A stretch of DNA of 8,370 nt from Phycisphaerales bacterium (GTDB lineage: Bacteria > Pseudomonadota > Gammaproteobacteria > Competibacterales > Competibacteraceae), in NCBI GenBank assembly GCA_014879435.1, contig JACSSB010000266.1:1-8370 (forward strand). Direction: 5' to 3'. Below, piece by piece: positions 1 through 6,763 of the stretch. Under the pieces are notes generated by a model, which saw only the letters and a list, made by a program, of their open reading frames with translations, made no database searches and was not told the origin of the DNA. The translations under genes and the position numbers were made by a program. The number at the start of each line of letters is the position of its first letter. Position 1 is the stretch's first letter.

Positions 1-1
1 T

Positions 2-1534
2 ATTTTCCTGGGATTGTCCGCACCGGATGTGCTCAAGCCGGAAATGCTTGAGGCGATGGCGCCCCAGCCACTTATTCTGGCCTTGGCCGATCCGATACCG
101 GAAATCCTGCCGGATATCGCCAAAGCCGTTCGCCCCGACGCCTTGCTGGCCACCGGACGCTCCGACTATCCCAATCAGGTCGATAACGTCCTGTGCTATC
201 CCTATCTGTTTCGTGGCGCCCTGGATGTGGGTGCGACCGCCATTAACGATGCCATGAAATTGGCCTGCATCCATGCCATCGCTAATCTGGCGCAGGCGGA
301 AACCGCCGACGATATCGTCATGCGCGCTTACGGCGGTCAATCACTGAGCTTTGGGCCGGAGTATCTGATCCCCAAACCCTTTGACCGGCGTTTGCTCATC
401 AAAATCGCCTCGGCAGTCGCGGAAGCGGCGATGGACAGTGGGGTGGCGACCCGCCCCATCGAGGACATGGATGCTTATATCGAGCACCTAACCAGCTTCG
501 TCTATTCCTCCAGATCGGTGATGCGGCCGATCTTCGAGAAAGCCAAACGCCACCCCAAGCGGCTGGTCTTCGCCGAAGGCGAGGAGCAGAAGGTGCTGCA
601 AGCGGTGCAGCAGGTACTTGACGAGGGAATCGCCTTCCCGCTGTTGGTCGGTCGACCCGAGGTGATCGAACAAAAGATCAAGCAACTGGGATTGCGACTC
701 CAGCCCGGAAAAAATTGCGAGATCGTCCATATGGAAAGCAGTCCTCGCTATAACGAGTATTGCGCCCTGCTCCATCAGCGCTCGCAGCGGGAAGGTATTT
801 CAGTACAGGAATCCCAATCGCTGCCACGTACCGATTCGACCGTAGCGGCGGCTCTGCTGGTACAACGCGGCGACGCCGATGCCATGCTCTGCGGCACGGT
901 GGGCCGTTTCAAGCGCCATCTGGAACGCATCCGCCAAGTCATCGGCCTGCGGGAAGGAGTACACAATTTTTATGCACTGACCCCGGTGATCCTGCCCACC
1001 GGCACTTATTTCCTGGGTGATACCCACGTCACCCCCGATCCAACGGTCGATGACATCGTCGAGCTGACGCTGCTCGCTGCCGCTCAAGTGCGTGCTTTCG
1101 GCCTCACGCCCCAAGTTGCGCTGCTGTCACGTTCGCATTTTGGCACCCACCACAGCCCATCGGCGCTCAAGATGCGGGCAGCATTGCACCGCCTGCAAGA
1201 ATGCGCGCCCGATCTGATTGTGGAGGGCGAAATGAACAGCGAAACGGCAGTATCGGAAGAAGCACGACTGAAGTTTCTCGGTGAAACCGCGCTGCAAGGA
1301 CCGGCTAATCTGCTAATCATGCCCAACGACGATGCCGCACATATCGCCTATGGCCTGTTGAAAGTACTGGGTGGCGGAACCTCGCTGGGTCCTATTCTGC
1401 TCGGCGCGGCCAAACCCGCCTATATCGTCACGCAACTGGCACTGGTGCGAACGATCGTCAATATGAGCGCTATCAGCGTAGCTGAGGCGCAATTGGGCGG
1501 CCGTAAGCACACGCCATTGCTGGCGCGAGGCTAG
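2..1534 (+). CDS. maeB: NADP-dependent malic enzyme, MaeB type with C-terminal phosphotransacetylase-like domain (5'-truncated by window edge)
   Basis: Oxidative decarboxylation of malate to pyruvate, CO2 and NADPH in the cytoplasm. The frame is open from base 2, and the first residues (IFLGLSAPDVLKPEML) are internal malic-enzyme sequence, so the start lies outside the window. About 510 residues are visible. The family is usually near 760, so roughly 250 N-terminal residues are missing. Visible residues 1 to about 165 are the end of the malic-enzyme NAD(P)-binding domain, with the hallmark ATGRSDYPNQVDNVLCYPY and FRGALDVGAT stretches. From about residue 175 to the end is the phosphotransacetylase-like domain (RPIFEKAKRHPKRLVFAEGE, ADAMLCGTVG, the DPT of the DTHVTPDPT segment, VEGEM, GPILLG). 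In characterised MaeB proteins this domain is regulatory and responds to acetyl-CoA; it is not a working phosphotransacetylase. Only 20 bases separate the stop from citC, so co-transcription with the citrate lyase genes is likely. Identification is firm; NADP preference is inferred from the domain architecture. Confidence 0.95.
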   Translation: MFLGLSAPDVLKPEMLEAMAPQPLILALADPIPEILPDIAKAVRPDALLATGRSDYPNQVDNVLCYPYLFRGALDVGATAINDAMKLACIHAIANLAQAETADDIVMRAYGGQSLSFGPEYLIPKPFDRRLLIKIASAVAEAAMDSGVATRPIEDMDAYIEHLTSFVYSSRSVMRPIFEKAKRHPKRLVFAEGEEQKVLQAVQQVLDEGIAFPLLVGRPEVIEQKIKQLGLRLQPGKNCEIVHMESSPRYNEYCALLHQRSQREGISVQESQSLPRTDSTVAAALLVQRGDADAMLCGTVGRFKRHLERIRQVIGLREGVHNFYALTPVILPTGTYFLGDTHVTPDPTVDDIVELTLLAAAQVRAFGLTPQVALLSRSHFGTHHSPSALKMRAALHRLQECAPDLIVEGEMNSETAVSEEARLKFLGETALQGPANLLIMPNDDAAHIAYGLLKVLGGGTSLGPILLGAAKPAYIVTQLALVRTIVNMSAISVAEAQLGGRKHTPLLARG

Positions 1535-1554
1535 AGAGCGAGAGCACCGCTGTC

Positions 1555-2538
1555 GTGAACTATCCACTCCCGCTGTGTAGCCGCGCCGATCAGCAACTCG
1601 CTCGGCAATTGATCGAAAGCAATAATTTGCGTTTCGAAGACGATTTCCACGATCTGGTCGGGATTTTCAAGGATGGCATCCTGGTCGGGTGCTGTGGACG
1701 ACGTGGCCGAGTGATGAAAATGCTGGCGGTGCTGGATGCCTATCGCGGTGAAGGGCTGGCCGGAGATCTGCTGTCTGAGTTGATGCGGCTGGGTCGTGCG
1801 GCGGGCGAGCAAGGCTTTTTTATCTTTACCCGGCACTGCACCGTCAACGCCTTCAGCTGGCTCGGCTTTAAACCGCTGACCGAATACAGCGGCATCACTT
1901 GGCTGGAGCACGGCGGCGAAATCCGCCAGTACCTGAGCGAACGCGCCGCACTGGTTCGACCGGGCCATAATGCGGCGGTATTCACCGATGCCGACCCGTT
2001 CACGCTCGGTCATTTGCATCTGATCAAGCGCGCTGCCGCCGAAGCCGACACGATCTATGTCTTCGTGCGTGCCGATGGCCCGCACGCGTTGCCGCTAGCC
2101 ACACGGCTAACCTTAACCCGACAAAGCGTGGCGGCCATCAGCAACGTCGTCGTCACCGATACCGGCCCCTATCGGGTACCAGTGGATCGCTTTCCTGGCT
2201 ATTCGCTGCGTCCCGGTGATGATGCCATCAAAATCCGGGTCGGTTTAGAAGAACAGTGCTTTAGTCGCCACATTGCCAAGCCCTTCCACATCCAAATGCG
2301 GGTGGTCGGTGTGGAGCCGCCGCCTGCCACCGATCAAAGCTACCACGCCATGATCCAATCTCACCTAGCACACTGGGATATCCGTCTGCTGGATCTTGGG
2401 GCGGACATCCCTCCAGGCAGTTGGCTTAGCGCTTCGCAGCTACAAACGGCGCTGCACGAGGGTGATGAACACACTCTGGCGACCGCTCTGCCCGCACCGG
2501 TACTGGATCATTTAAGGCGAACATGGCGAGAAAAATAG
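1555..2538 (+). CDS. citC: [Citrate (pro-3S)-lyase] ligase, divergent
   Basis: CitC acetylates the thiol of the citrate lyase acyl carrier prosthetic group using acetate and ATP, switching the lyase on. The 327-residue product has the expected two parts. Residues 1 to about 130 form a GNAT-like domain with an R-x-x-G-type loop (AYRGEGLAGDLL, residues 62-73). From about 135 onward is a nucleotidyltransferase-like domain with DPFTLGH at residues 147-153, the T/HxGH nucleotide-binding motif. E. coli CitC is somewhat longer (about 350). The GTG start at 1555 lies 20 bases after the maeB stop, with a weak purine-rich GAGCGAGAG about 10 bases upstream. No better start is seen before the GNAT domain. 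Odd points: the usual NPFT is DPFT, the C-terminal ISASxVR-like motif reads LSASQLQ (residues 291-297), and the region usually carrying EYIIS reads PYRVP. Family membership is supported by sequence and by position before citD; full activity is less certain. Confidence 0.9.
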   Translation: MNYPLPLCSRADQQLARQLIESNNLRFEDDFHDLVGIFKDGILVGCCGRRGRVMKMLAVLDAYRGEGLAGDLLSELMRLGRAAGEQGFFIFTRHCTVNAFSWLGFKPLTEYSGITWLEHGGEIRQYLSERAALVRPGHNAAVFTDADPFTLGHLHLIKRAAAEADTIYVFVRADGPHALPLATRLTLTRQSVAAISNVVVTDTGPYRVPVDRFPGYSLRPGDDAIKIRVGLEEQCFSRHIAKPFHIQMRVVGVEPPPATDQSYHAMIQSHLAHWDIRLLDLGADIPPGSWLSASQLQTALHEGDEHTLATALPAPVLDHLRRTWREK

Positions 2539-2641
2539 GTGAATCGATACGGTACCCACATGGGATAAAACCCCTGCCGTCTCACGGCCACGCTTCTGGT
2601 CGAGCGTTGCGCCTTTGTCCCTGTTACGGAGGTTTGCAAGT
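2539..2641 (+). other. citC-citD intergenic gap with a small stem-loop
   Basis: This 103-base gap is the longest inside the cit block. At 2576-2588 it holds a perfect 5-bp stem (GCCGT/ACGGC) with a CTC loop. No T-run follows, so it is not an intrinsic terminator. No convincing -35/-10 pair was found. It could be an untranslated spacer that affects transcript stability or relative expression of citD onward, but that is only inference. Confidence 0.3.
2626..2632 (+). promoter_or_regulatory. Ribosome binding site of citD
   Basis: ACGGAGG lies nine bases before the ATG at 2642. It settles the citD start over an in-frame TTG at 2615, which would add nine residues (MSLLRRFAS) and has no family support. 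Confidence 0.75.
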
Positions 2642-2899
2642 ATGCGCATCAATAAAAAAGCCCAAGCGGGCACCATGCAATCCAGCGACCTGATTGTGTT
2701 CGTCGAACCGGCGGACGATCTCACCATCGAAATCGAATCGACCGTACAGCAGCAATTCGGCCACTTGATCGAAACACGGATCAAGCAGGTACTCAAGCGC
2801 CTGTCGGTCGAACAGTGCCGAATCATGATATCGGATCGCGGGGCGCTGGATTATGCCATCGACGCCCGCGTCGAAGCGGCATTACGCCGCGCCAACTAA
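2642..2899 (+). CDS. citD: Citrate lyase gamma subunit (acyl carrier protein)
   Basis: Small acyl carrier subunit of citrate lyase. It carries the phosphoribosyl-dephospho-CoA prosthetic group on which acetyl and citryl groups are exchanged. The product is 85 residues, close to the 98 of E. coli CitD. The N-terminal MRINKKAQAGTMQSSD matches the family pattern AGTxxSxD. Ser14 aligns with the serine known to be modified in Klebsiella and E. coli CitD. The later stretch SDRGALDYAIDARVEAAL matches the conserved C-terminal DKGALDxxxxARxEAAL-like end. The strong Shine-Dalgarno and the alignment of Ser14 both support the ATG at 2642. citE starts 15 bases after the stop. Modification depends on CitX and CitG, both encoded downstream. 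Confidence 0.95.
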   Translation: MRINKKAQAGTMQSSDLIVFVEPADDLTIEIESTVQQQFGHLIETRIKQVLKRLSVEQCRIMISDRGALDYAIDARVEAALRRAN

Positions 2900-2914
2900 G
2901 ACAGGACCGCCGGC

Positions 2915-3841
2915 ATGATCCATCCACAACTGCGCCGCAGTCTGCTGTACGTACCGGGCAACATGCCCGCGATGCTGCAAAATATTCCGATCTTTTCTTG
3001 CGATGTCTGCATCATCGACCTCGAAGATGCGGTACCACGCACCGAAAAAGATACCGCCCGGCTGTTGTCGCGCCGCTTCATCGAAGGCTATACCCAACGC
3101 AACAAGGAAGTGTATGTGCGGATCAACGGCCTGGACACGCCGTATTTCCGTGACGATCTGGCGCAAATCCTGCCCGCCATGCCCGATGGTATCCGCTTAC
3201 CGAAATGCGAACATCCTTCCCATCTGCGACGGATCGATGATTTGCTGACCGAATTTGAGGAGTATCTGGGCTGCGAAATTGGTCGTTTCAAAGTCATCGC
3301 TTCGGTGGAAAGCGCGCAAGGCATCATCAATGTCAACGAGACTGCGCGTGCCTCAAGCCGACTGGTAGCGCTGGGCTTTTCCGCCGAGGACTATACCGCC
3401 AACCTGCAAATCGACCGTCCCAAGACCGGCGAGCACCTGGTGGTACCACGTCAATTGTTGCTGATGGCCTGTCGCGCCGCCGACATTCAAGCCATCGATA
3501 CGGTATGGGCCGACGCCTCCGATCAGGAGGGGTTCCGTCGTGAATGCGAGCACATCAAAGTATTAGGCTTCGATGGTAAGTCACTGATCAATCCGCGCCA
3601 GATCGACGTATTGCACGAGGTATTGGCTCCTAAACCGGATGAAATCGACTATGCCCTGCAAGTGGTGGATGCCATCAAGGGTGCACGCGAACAAGGTACT
3701 GGCGTGGTTTCGCTAGGCGGCAAGATGATCGACGCACCAGTGGTTGCCCGCGCTGTGCGGGTATTGCTGTCGGCTAAATCGCTGGGATTGGTCGACACCG
3801 ACATCGACGAACAGGTGATTTACGGGGACGCGGACTCATGA
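2915..3841 (+). CDS. citE: Citrate lyase beta subunit (citryl-ACP lyase)
   Basis: CitE cleaves citryl-acyl carrier to oxaloacetate and acetyl-carrier. It belongs to the HpcH/HpaI aldolase and CitE-like TIM-barrel family. The 308 residues match the normal length. Visible motifs: RRSLLYVPG (residues 7-15), IIDLEDAV (33-40), VRING (68-72), SVES with Glu132 and SAEDY with Asp159, the acidic residues expected to bind Mg2+, then the highly conserved GFDGKSLINPRQID (218-231) and GVVSLGGKMIDAPV. The ATG at 2915 has AGGA eight bases upstream and follows the citD stop by 15 bases. The stop overlaps the citF start in ATGA, indicating translational coupling. Stand-alone CitE-like proteins exist, but the flanking citD and citF make this the true lyase subunit. 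Citramalate lyase uses homologous subunits and cannot be excluded from sequence alone. Confidence 0.96.
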   Translation: MIHPQLRRSLLYVPGNMPAMLQNIPIFSCDVCIIDLEDAVPRTEKDTARLLSRRFIEGYTQRNKEVYVRINGLDTPYFRDDLAQILPAMPDGIRLPKCEHPSHLRRIDDLLTEFEEYLGCEIGRFKVIASVESAQGIINVNETARASSRLVALGFSAEDYTANLQIDRPKTGEHLVVPRQLLLMACRAADIQAIDTVWADASDQEGFRRECEHIKVLGFDGKSLINPRQIDVLHEVLAPKPDEIDYALQVVDAIKGAREQGTGVVSLGGKMIDAPVVARAVRVLLSAKSLGLVDTDIDEQVIYGDADS

Positions 3842-5376
3842 GCAAGAACAGTCTCGGCCGGGAAATTCCCGATATTTGGCGCGGACGGGTGCTGCGCCCC
3901 TACCGCGATCCGTTTTCGGTGCAACCCGAAGGGCCACGCGTGGCGCGACCGATCCGCCGCGTCAATCCGGGTGACAACAAGCTGCTAGGATCGCTGCGTG
4001 AGGCCATCGAAGCCTCTGGGTTGCGCGATGGCATGACCATCGGCGCACACCATCATCTGCGCAATGGCGACCAAGTGCTCAACAGCGTGGTCAAGGAAAT
4101 CGCCGCGATGGGCATCCGCGATATCGGCATCGCCAGCTCGTCGATCCATCCGGTGCACGAGGTACTGATTCCCTTCATTCGCGACGGCGTGATTACCCGC
4201 ATCGAATCCGGGGTCAACGGCCGCATCAGTCGAATGGTGTCCACCGGGCAATTGGATGTACCGATCGTCACCCGCACCCACGGTGGACGTGGGCGGGCGA
4301 TGATGTGTGGCGACATCAAAGTCGATGTGGCCTTCGTCGGTGCGCCGACCTGTGATGAATACGGCAACATTTGCGCCAGCAAGGGACCGTCAGCCTGCGG
4401 GGTGGTGGGCTACAGCCACTCGGATGCCGACTATGCCGATTGCGTGATCGCCGTCACCGACAACTTGGTGCCCTATCCGGCCTTCCCCATTTCCATTCCG
4501 CAAACTAAAGTGGATTACGTGGTCCAGGTCGACTCGCTGGGTGATCCGAGCAAGATCGTCTCGACCACCACCCGCGTCACCACCGATCCCATCGGCTTGC
4601 AGATCGCCAAGTACGCGGCCACCGTCATCGATCTATCCGGATTGCTCAAAACCGGTTTTTCCTTCCAGACCGGCGCGGGTGGCGCATCGCTGGCGACGGC
4701 GGCCAACGTCCGCGACCTGATGCGCAAACGCGGTATCGTCGGCTCCTTCGGTGCGGGCGGTATCACCGGTTATTTCGTCGATATGCTGGAAGAAGGATTA
4801 CTAGAGGCGCTGTTCGATGTGCAAAGCTTCGATCTGAAGGCAGTCGCCTCGGTGGGCCGGAATCCTGCACACATCGAAATGAGCGCCGACATGTACGCCA
4901 ACCCGTTCAATGCCGGCTGCGTGGTCAACCGGCTCGATTGCGTGGTACTGGGCGCACGGGAGATCGATACCAATTTCAATGTCAACGTCAACACCGAATC
5001 CGACGGTACCCTGAACGGCAATACCGGTGGCCATGCCGACACCGCTGCCGGGGCGAAATTGGCAATCGTGGTAGCGCCTTCAATCCGTGCTCGGCTACCC
5101 ATCGTGCGCGATGAAGTGACCACGATTTCCACGCCCGGTGAGACCATCGATGCCATCGTGACTGAACGCGGAGTTGCGCTGAATAGTAAATATCAAGCGT
5201 TGGCCCCGGATCTGCGTCGGCGCGGGATACCGGTGAAATCGATTGTCGAACTCAGGGATGAAATTTACGGTATTACCGGCGCACCCCGGCCCATCGAATT
5301 TACCGACAATATTGTCGGTCTAGTCGAGTACCGGGATGGCACCATCACCGATGTCATACGCCAGGTTAAGGGTTGA
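3838..5376 (+). CDS. citF: Citrate lyase alpha subunit (citrate:acetyl-ACP transferase)
   Basis: CitF transfers the acyl carrier from acetyl to citrate, giving citryl-carrier and free acetate. It is a family I CoA-transferase-like protein. The 512 residues compare with about 510 in E. coli. Conserved segments in order: GLRDGMTIGAHHHLRNGD (about 61-78), IASSSIHPVH (98-107), THGGRGRAM (147-155), DVAFVGAPTCDEYGN (163-177), SFQTGAGGASLA (275-286), DVQSFD (327-332), AREIDTNFNVNV (373-384), GGHADTA (397-403) and a C-terminal PIEFTDNIVGLVEYRDGT. The similarity to E. coli CitF runs over nearly the whole length apart from the divergent first 45 or so residues. The ATG overlaps the citE stop by four bases, and citX begins inside the 3' end. 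No truncation or frameshift is seen. Confidence 0.97.
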   Translation: MSKNSLGREIPDIWRGRVLRPYRDPFSVQPEGPRVARPIRRVNPGDNKLLGSLREAIEASGLRDGMTIGAHHHLRNGDQVLNSVVKEIAAMGIRDIGIASSSIHPVHEVLIPFIRDGVITRIESGVNGRISRMVSTGQLDVPIVTRTHGGRGRAMMCGDIKVDVAFVGAPTCDEYGNICASKGPSACGVVGYSHSDADYADCVIAVTDNLVPYPAFPISIPQTKVDYVVQVDSLGDPSKIVSTTTRVTTDPIGLQIAKYAATVIDLSGLLKTGFSFQTGAGGASLATAANVRDLMRKRGIVGSFGAGGITGYFVDMLEEGLLEALFDVQSFDLKAVASVGRNPAHIEMSADMYANPFNAGCVVNRLDCVVLGAREIDTNFNVNVNTESDGTLNGNTGGHADTAAGAKLAIVVAPSIRARLPIVRDEVTTISTPGETIDAIVTERGVALNSKYQALAPDLRRRGIPVKSIVELRDEIYGITGAPRPIEFTDNIVGLVEYRDGTITDVIRQVKG

Positions 5377-5884
5377 ACTACTGGCCGCCCGCGAGGCTCG
5401 TGAAGCCTTGCTGGCGGCCTTATTGCGCAGCGCGACCGAAGCGTTAATACTAATTTCCAACGCGATTCCCGGCCCCAACAAAACCCCACCCGGCAGCGCC
5501 GCACTATTTGCCTGGGGAGTACAGGAACTCTGCCAGCGGATAGAAGGCGATTATCGGATCATGGCCGAAGGCGAAGACGCCCTCGGCCCATATTGCATCA
5601 TCGCCGCTGCCGTCGATCCCTACCCGCTCAAGGCAACGGCACTGGATATTGAAACCGCCCTACCCGCCGCCTGCCTGCTCGATCTCGATGTGTATAGCGC
5701 TGACGGCATGCGGATCGGGCGGGCCGAATTGGGCGCACCGGCGCGGCGCTGCCTCTTGTGCACCGAACCGGCTGTGGACTGTATCCGCCTGCACCGCCAC
5801 CCGATGGAGCGCCTGCTTGAGCATGTCGGCCAACTACTTAGCGCTTTCGCCACCGACCTCACCGATCCGCTCGCCGATCCGTGA
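5351..5884 (+). CDS. citX: Apo-citrate lyase phosphoribosyl-dephospho-CoA transferase
   Basis: CitX transfers the triphosphoribosyl-dephospho-CoA made by CitG onto the CitD serine, releasing pyrophosphate and producing holo-lyase. The 177-residue product matches the E. coli length (about 183). Recognisable segments: VELLAAREARE near the N-terminus, IPGPNKTPPG (residues 39-48), GPYCIIAA, LLDLDVYSADG (109-119), and the hallmark cysteine motif RRCLLC (132-137) with further Cys and His residues after it. The N-terminal VELL alignment places the start at ATG 5351, overlapping citF by 26 bases. An in-frame ATG at 5336 would add five residues and cannot be excluded; neither has a clear Shine-Dalgarno, so translation is probably coupled to citF. 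The 3' end overlaps citG. Gene order F-X-G is the same as in E. coli. Confidence 0.9.
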   Translation: MSYARLRVELLAAREAREALLAALLRSATEALILISNAIPGPNKTPPGSAALFAWGVQELCQRIEGDYRIMAEGEDALGPYCIIAAAVDPYPLKATALDIETALPAACLLDLDVYSADGMRIGRAELGAPARRCLLCTEPAVDCIRLHRHPMERLLEHVGQLLSAFATDLTDPLADP

Positions 5885-6725
5885 ACTGACCGGACTACTG
5901 GTCGTTGGCCTGCGGCGGGAGCTTGATCTTAGTCCCAAACCCGGACTGGTAGATCGCTGGGACAACGGCGCACACGACGATCTCGATTACCCATTGATGG
6001 CGCGCTCGATTCGCTTGCTGAAGCCTTATTTTTCCAAATGCGTGACCGCTTTGGAGACTCAGCCACCCATCGCACAACTGCGCGAACTAGGGATTGATGC
6101 CGAACGCATCATGTTCGAGCAACTGGGCGCGAACACGCATCGGGGCGCTATTTTTCTCGGCGGCTTACTGTTGGCTGGAGTTCATACTGCAAGATCGTGG
6201 GATCGTGTGACGGTCAAGACCGCCATTGCTGATGTGGCACATCGGCTTTTTGCCACGGGTTTACCCACCCAAACCAAAGGCAGCCGAACACGCGACCGCT
6301 ATCGGGCAGGCGGTATTATTCAGGAAGCCTTGAACGGCTTGCCCTCAGTGTTCGAGGTGGGCGTTCCCGCCTTGCGTGAAGCACGACAGCGCGGACTCGC
6401 GCAAGATGCGGCTTTATTTTTGGCGATGGCGCGGCTGATGCAAAAAGTAGAAGACACTACGGCTTTGCGCCGTTGCGGCCCAGAGGGTCTCACCCGCCTG
6501 AAGCGTGATGGTGCAACGCTGGAAGCCTTGCTCCTGCATGGCTACGATCCAATCTCTTTTTTGACCGAGACCAACCACCAATATTGCTACCAACGACTCA
6601 CCATGGGGGGTGTCGCTGACCTGCTGGCGATCAGCATCGCCTGGGGGTTATTCGAGTCGCAGGGGCGCAGCCCGGAGCCAGTGGGTCGGCACAGGGATCT
6701 GCGATTCCGAGCCTTGGATATCTAA
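5823..6725 (+). CDS. citG: Triphosphoribosyl-dephospho-CoA synthase
   Basis: CitG condenses ATP and dephospho-CoA to the 2'-(5''-triphosphoribosyl)-3'-dephospho-CoA precursor of the citrate lyase prosthetic group. From ATG 5823 the product is 300 residues (E. coli about 292). Landmarks: LDLSPKPGLVDR (residues 34-45), NGAH (48-51), GANTHRGAIF (102-111) and MGGVADLLA (261-269). The start overlaps citX by 62 bases. TTG 5817 is an alternative, lying seven bases after GGAG (5806-5809). The reading frame stays open further upstream, but that sequence is the citX gene read in another frame. Odd points: the usual DTN...RGG region reads DTTALRRCGPEG (211-222), the usual SPGGSADLL reads TMGGVADLL, and a tail of about 25 residues follows. 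MdcB of malonate decarboxylase is a homologue, but no mdc genes are present and the context is citrate lyase. Confidence 0.88.
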   Translation: MSANYLALSPPTSPIRSPIRELTGLLVVGLRRELDLSPKPGLVDRWDNGAHDDLDYPLMARSIRLLKPYFSKCVTALETQPPIAQLRELGIDAERIMFEQLGANTHRGAIFLGGLLLAGVHTARSWDRVTVKTAIADVAHRLFATGLPTQTKGSRTRDRYRAGGIIQEALNGLPSVFEVGVPALREARQRGLAQDAALFLAMARLMQKVEDTTALRRCGPEGLTRLKRDGATLEALLLHGYDPISFLTETNHQYCYQRLTMGGVADLLAISIAWGLFESQGRSPEPVGRHRDLRFRALDI

Positions 6726-6763
6726 AGCACTCGATCCATCACTGAATGGGCGGACCTTAAAAA

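Noticed and set aside
14..1534. maeB as a complete gene starting at TTG 14
   Set aside because: The frame is open to the window edge and the residues before and after TTG 14 are internal malic-enzyme sequence; the N-terminal third is simply outside the window.
525..1534. A separate phosphotransacetylase gene
   Set aside because: The phosphotransacetylase-like region is in frame with the malic-enzyme part with no stop or start signal between; this is the normal MaeB fusion.
1531..2085. Minus-strand open frame of 184 codons
   Set aside because: It lies opposite citC, whose protein is recognisable over the same bases; no ribosome site or familiar motif. Other long minus-strand frames over maeB, citE and citF were dropped for the same reason.
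5649..5822. An N-terminal extension of CitG reading through citX
   Set aside because: This part is the citX coding sequence in another frame, has no similarity to CitG and would make the protein about 60 residues too long.
2642..6725. Malonate decarboxylase cluster or ATP-citrate lyase
   Set aside because: CitD, CitE, CitF and CitX are all recognisable and no mdc subunits are present; ATP-citrate lyase has a different subunit structure and no CitD/CitX/CitG partners.
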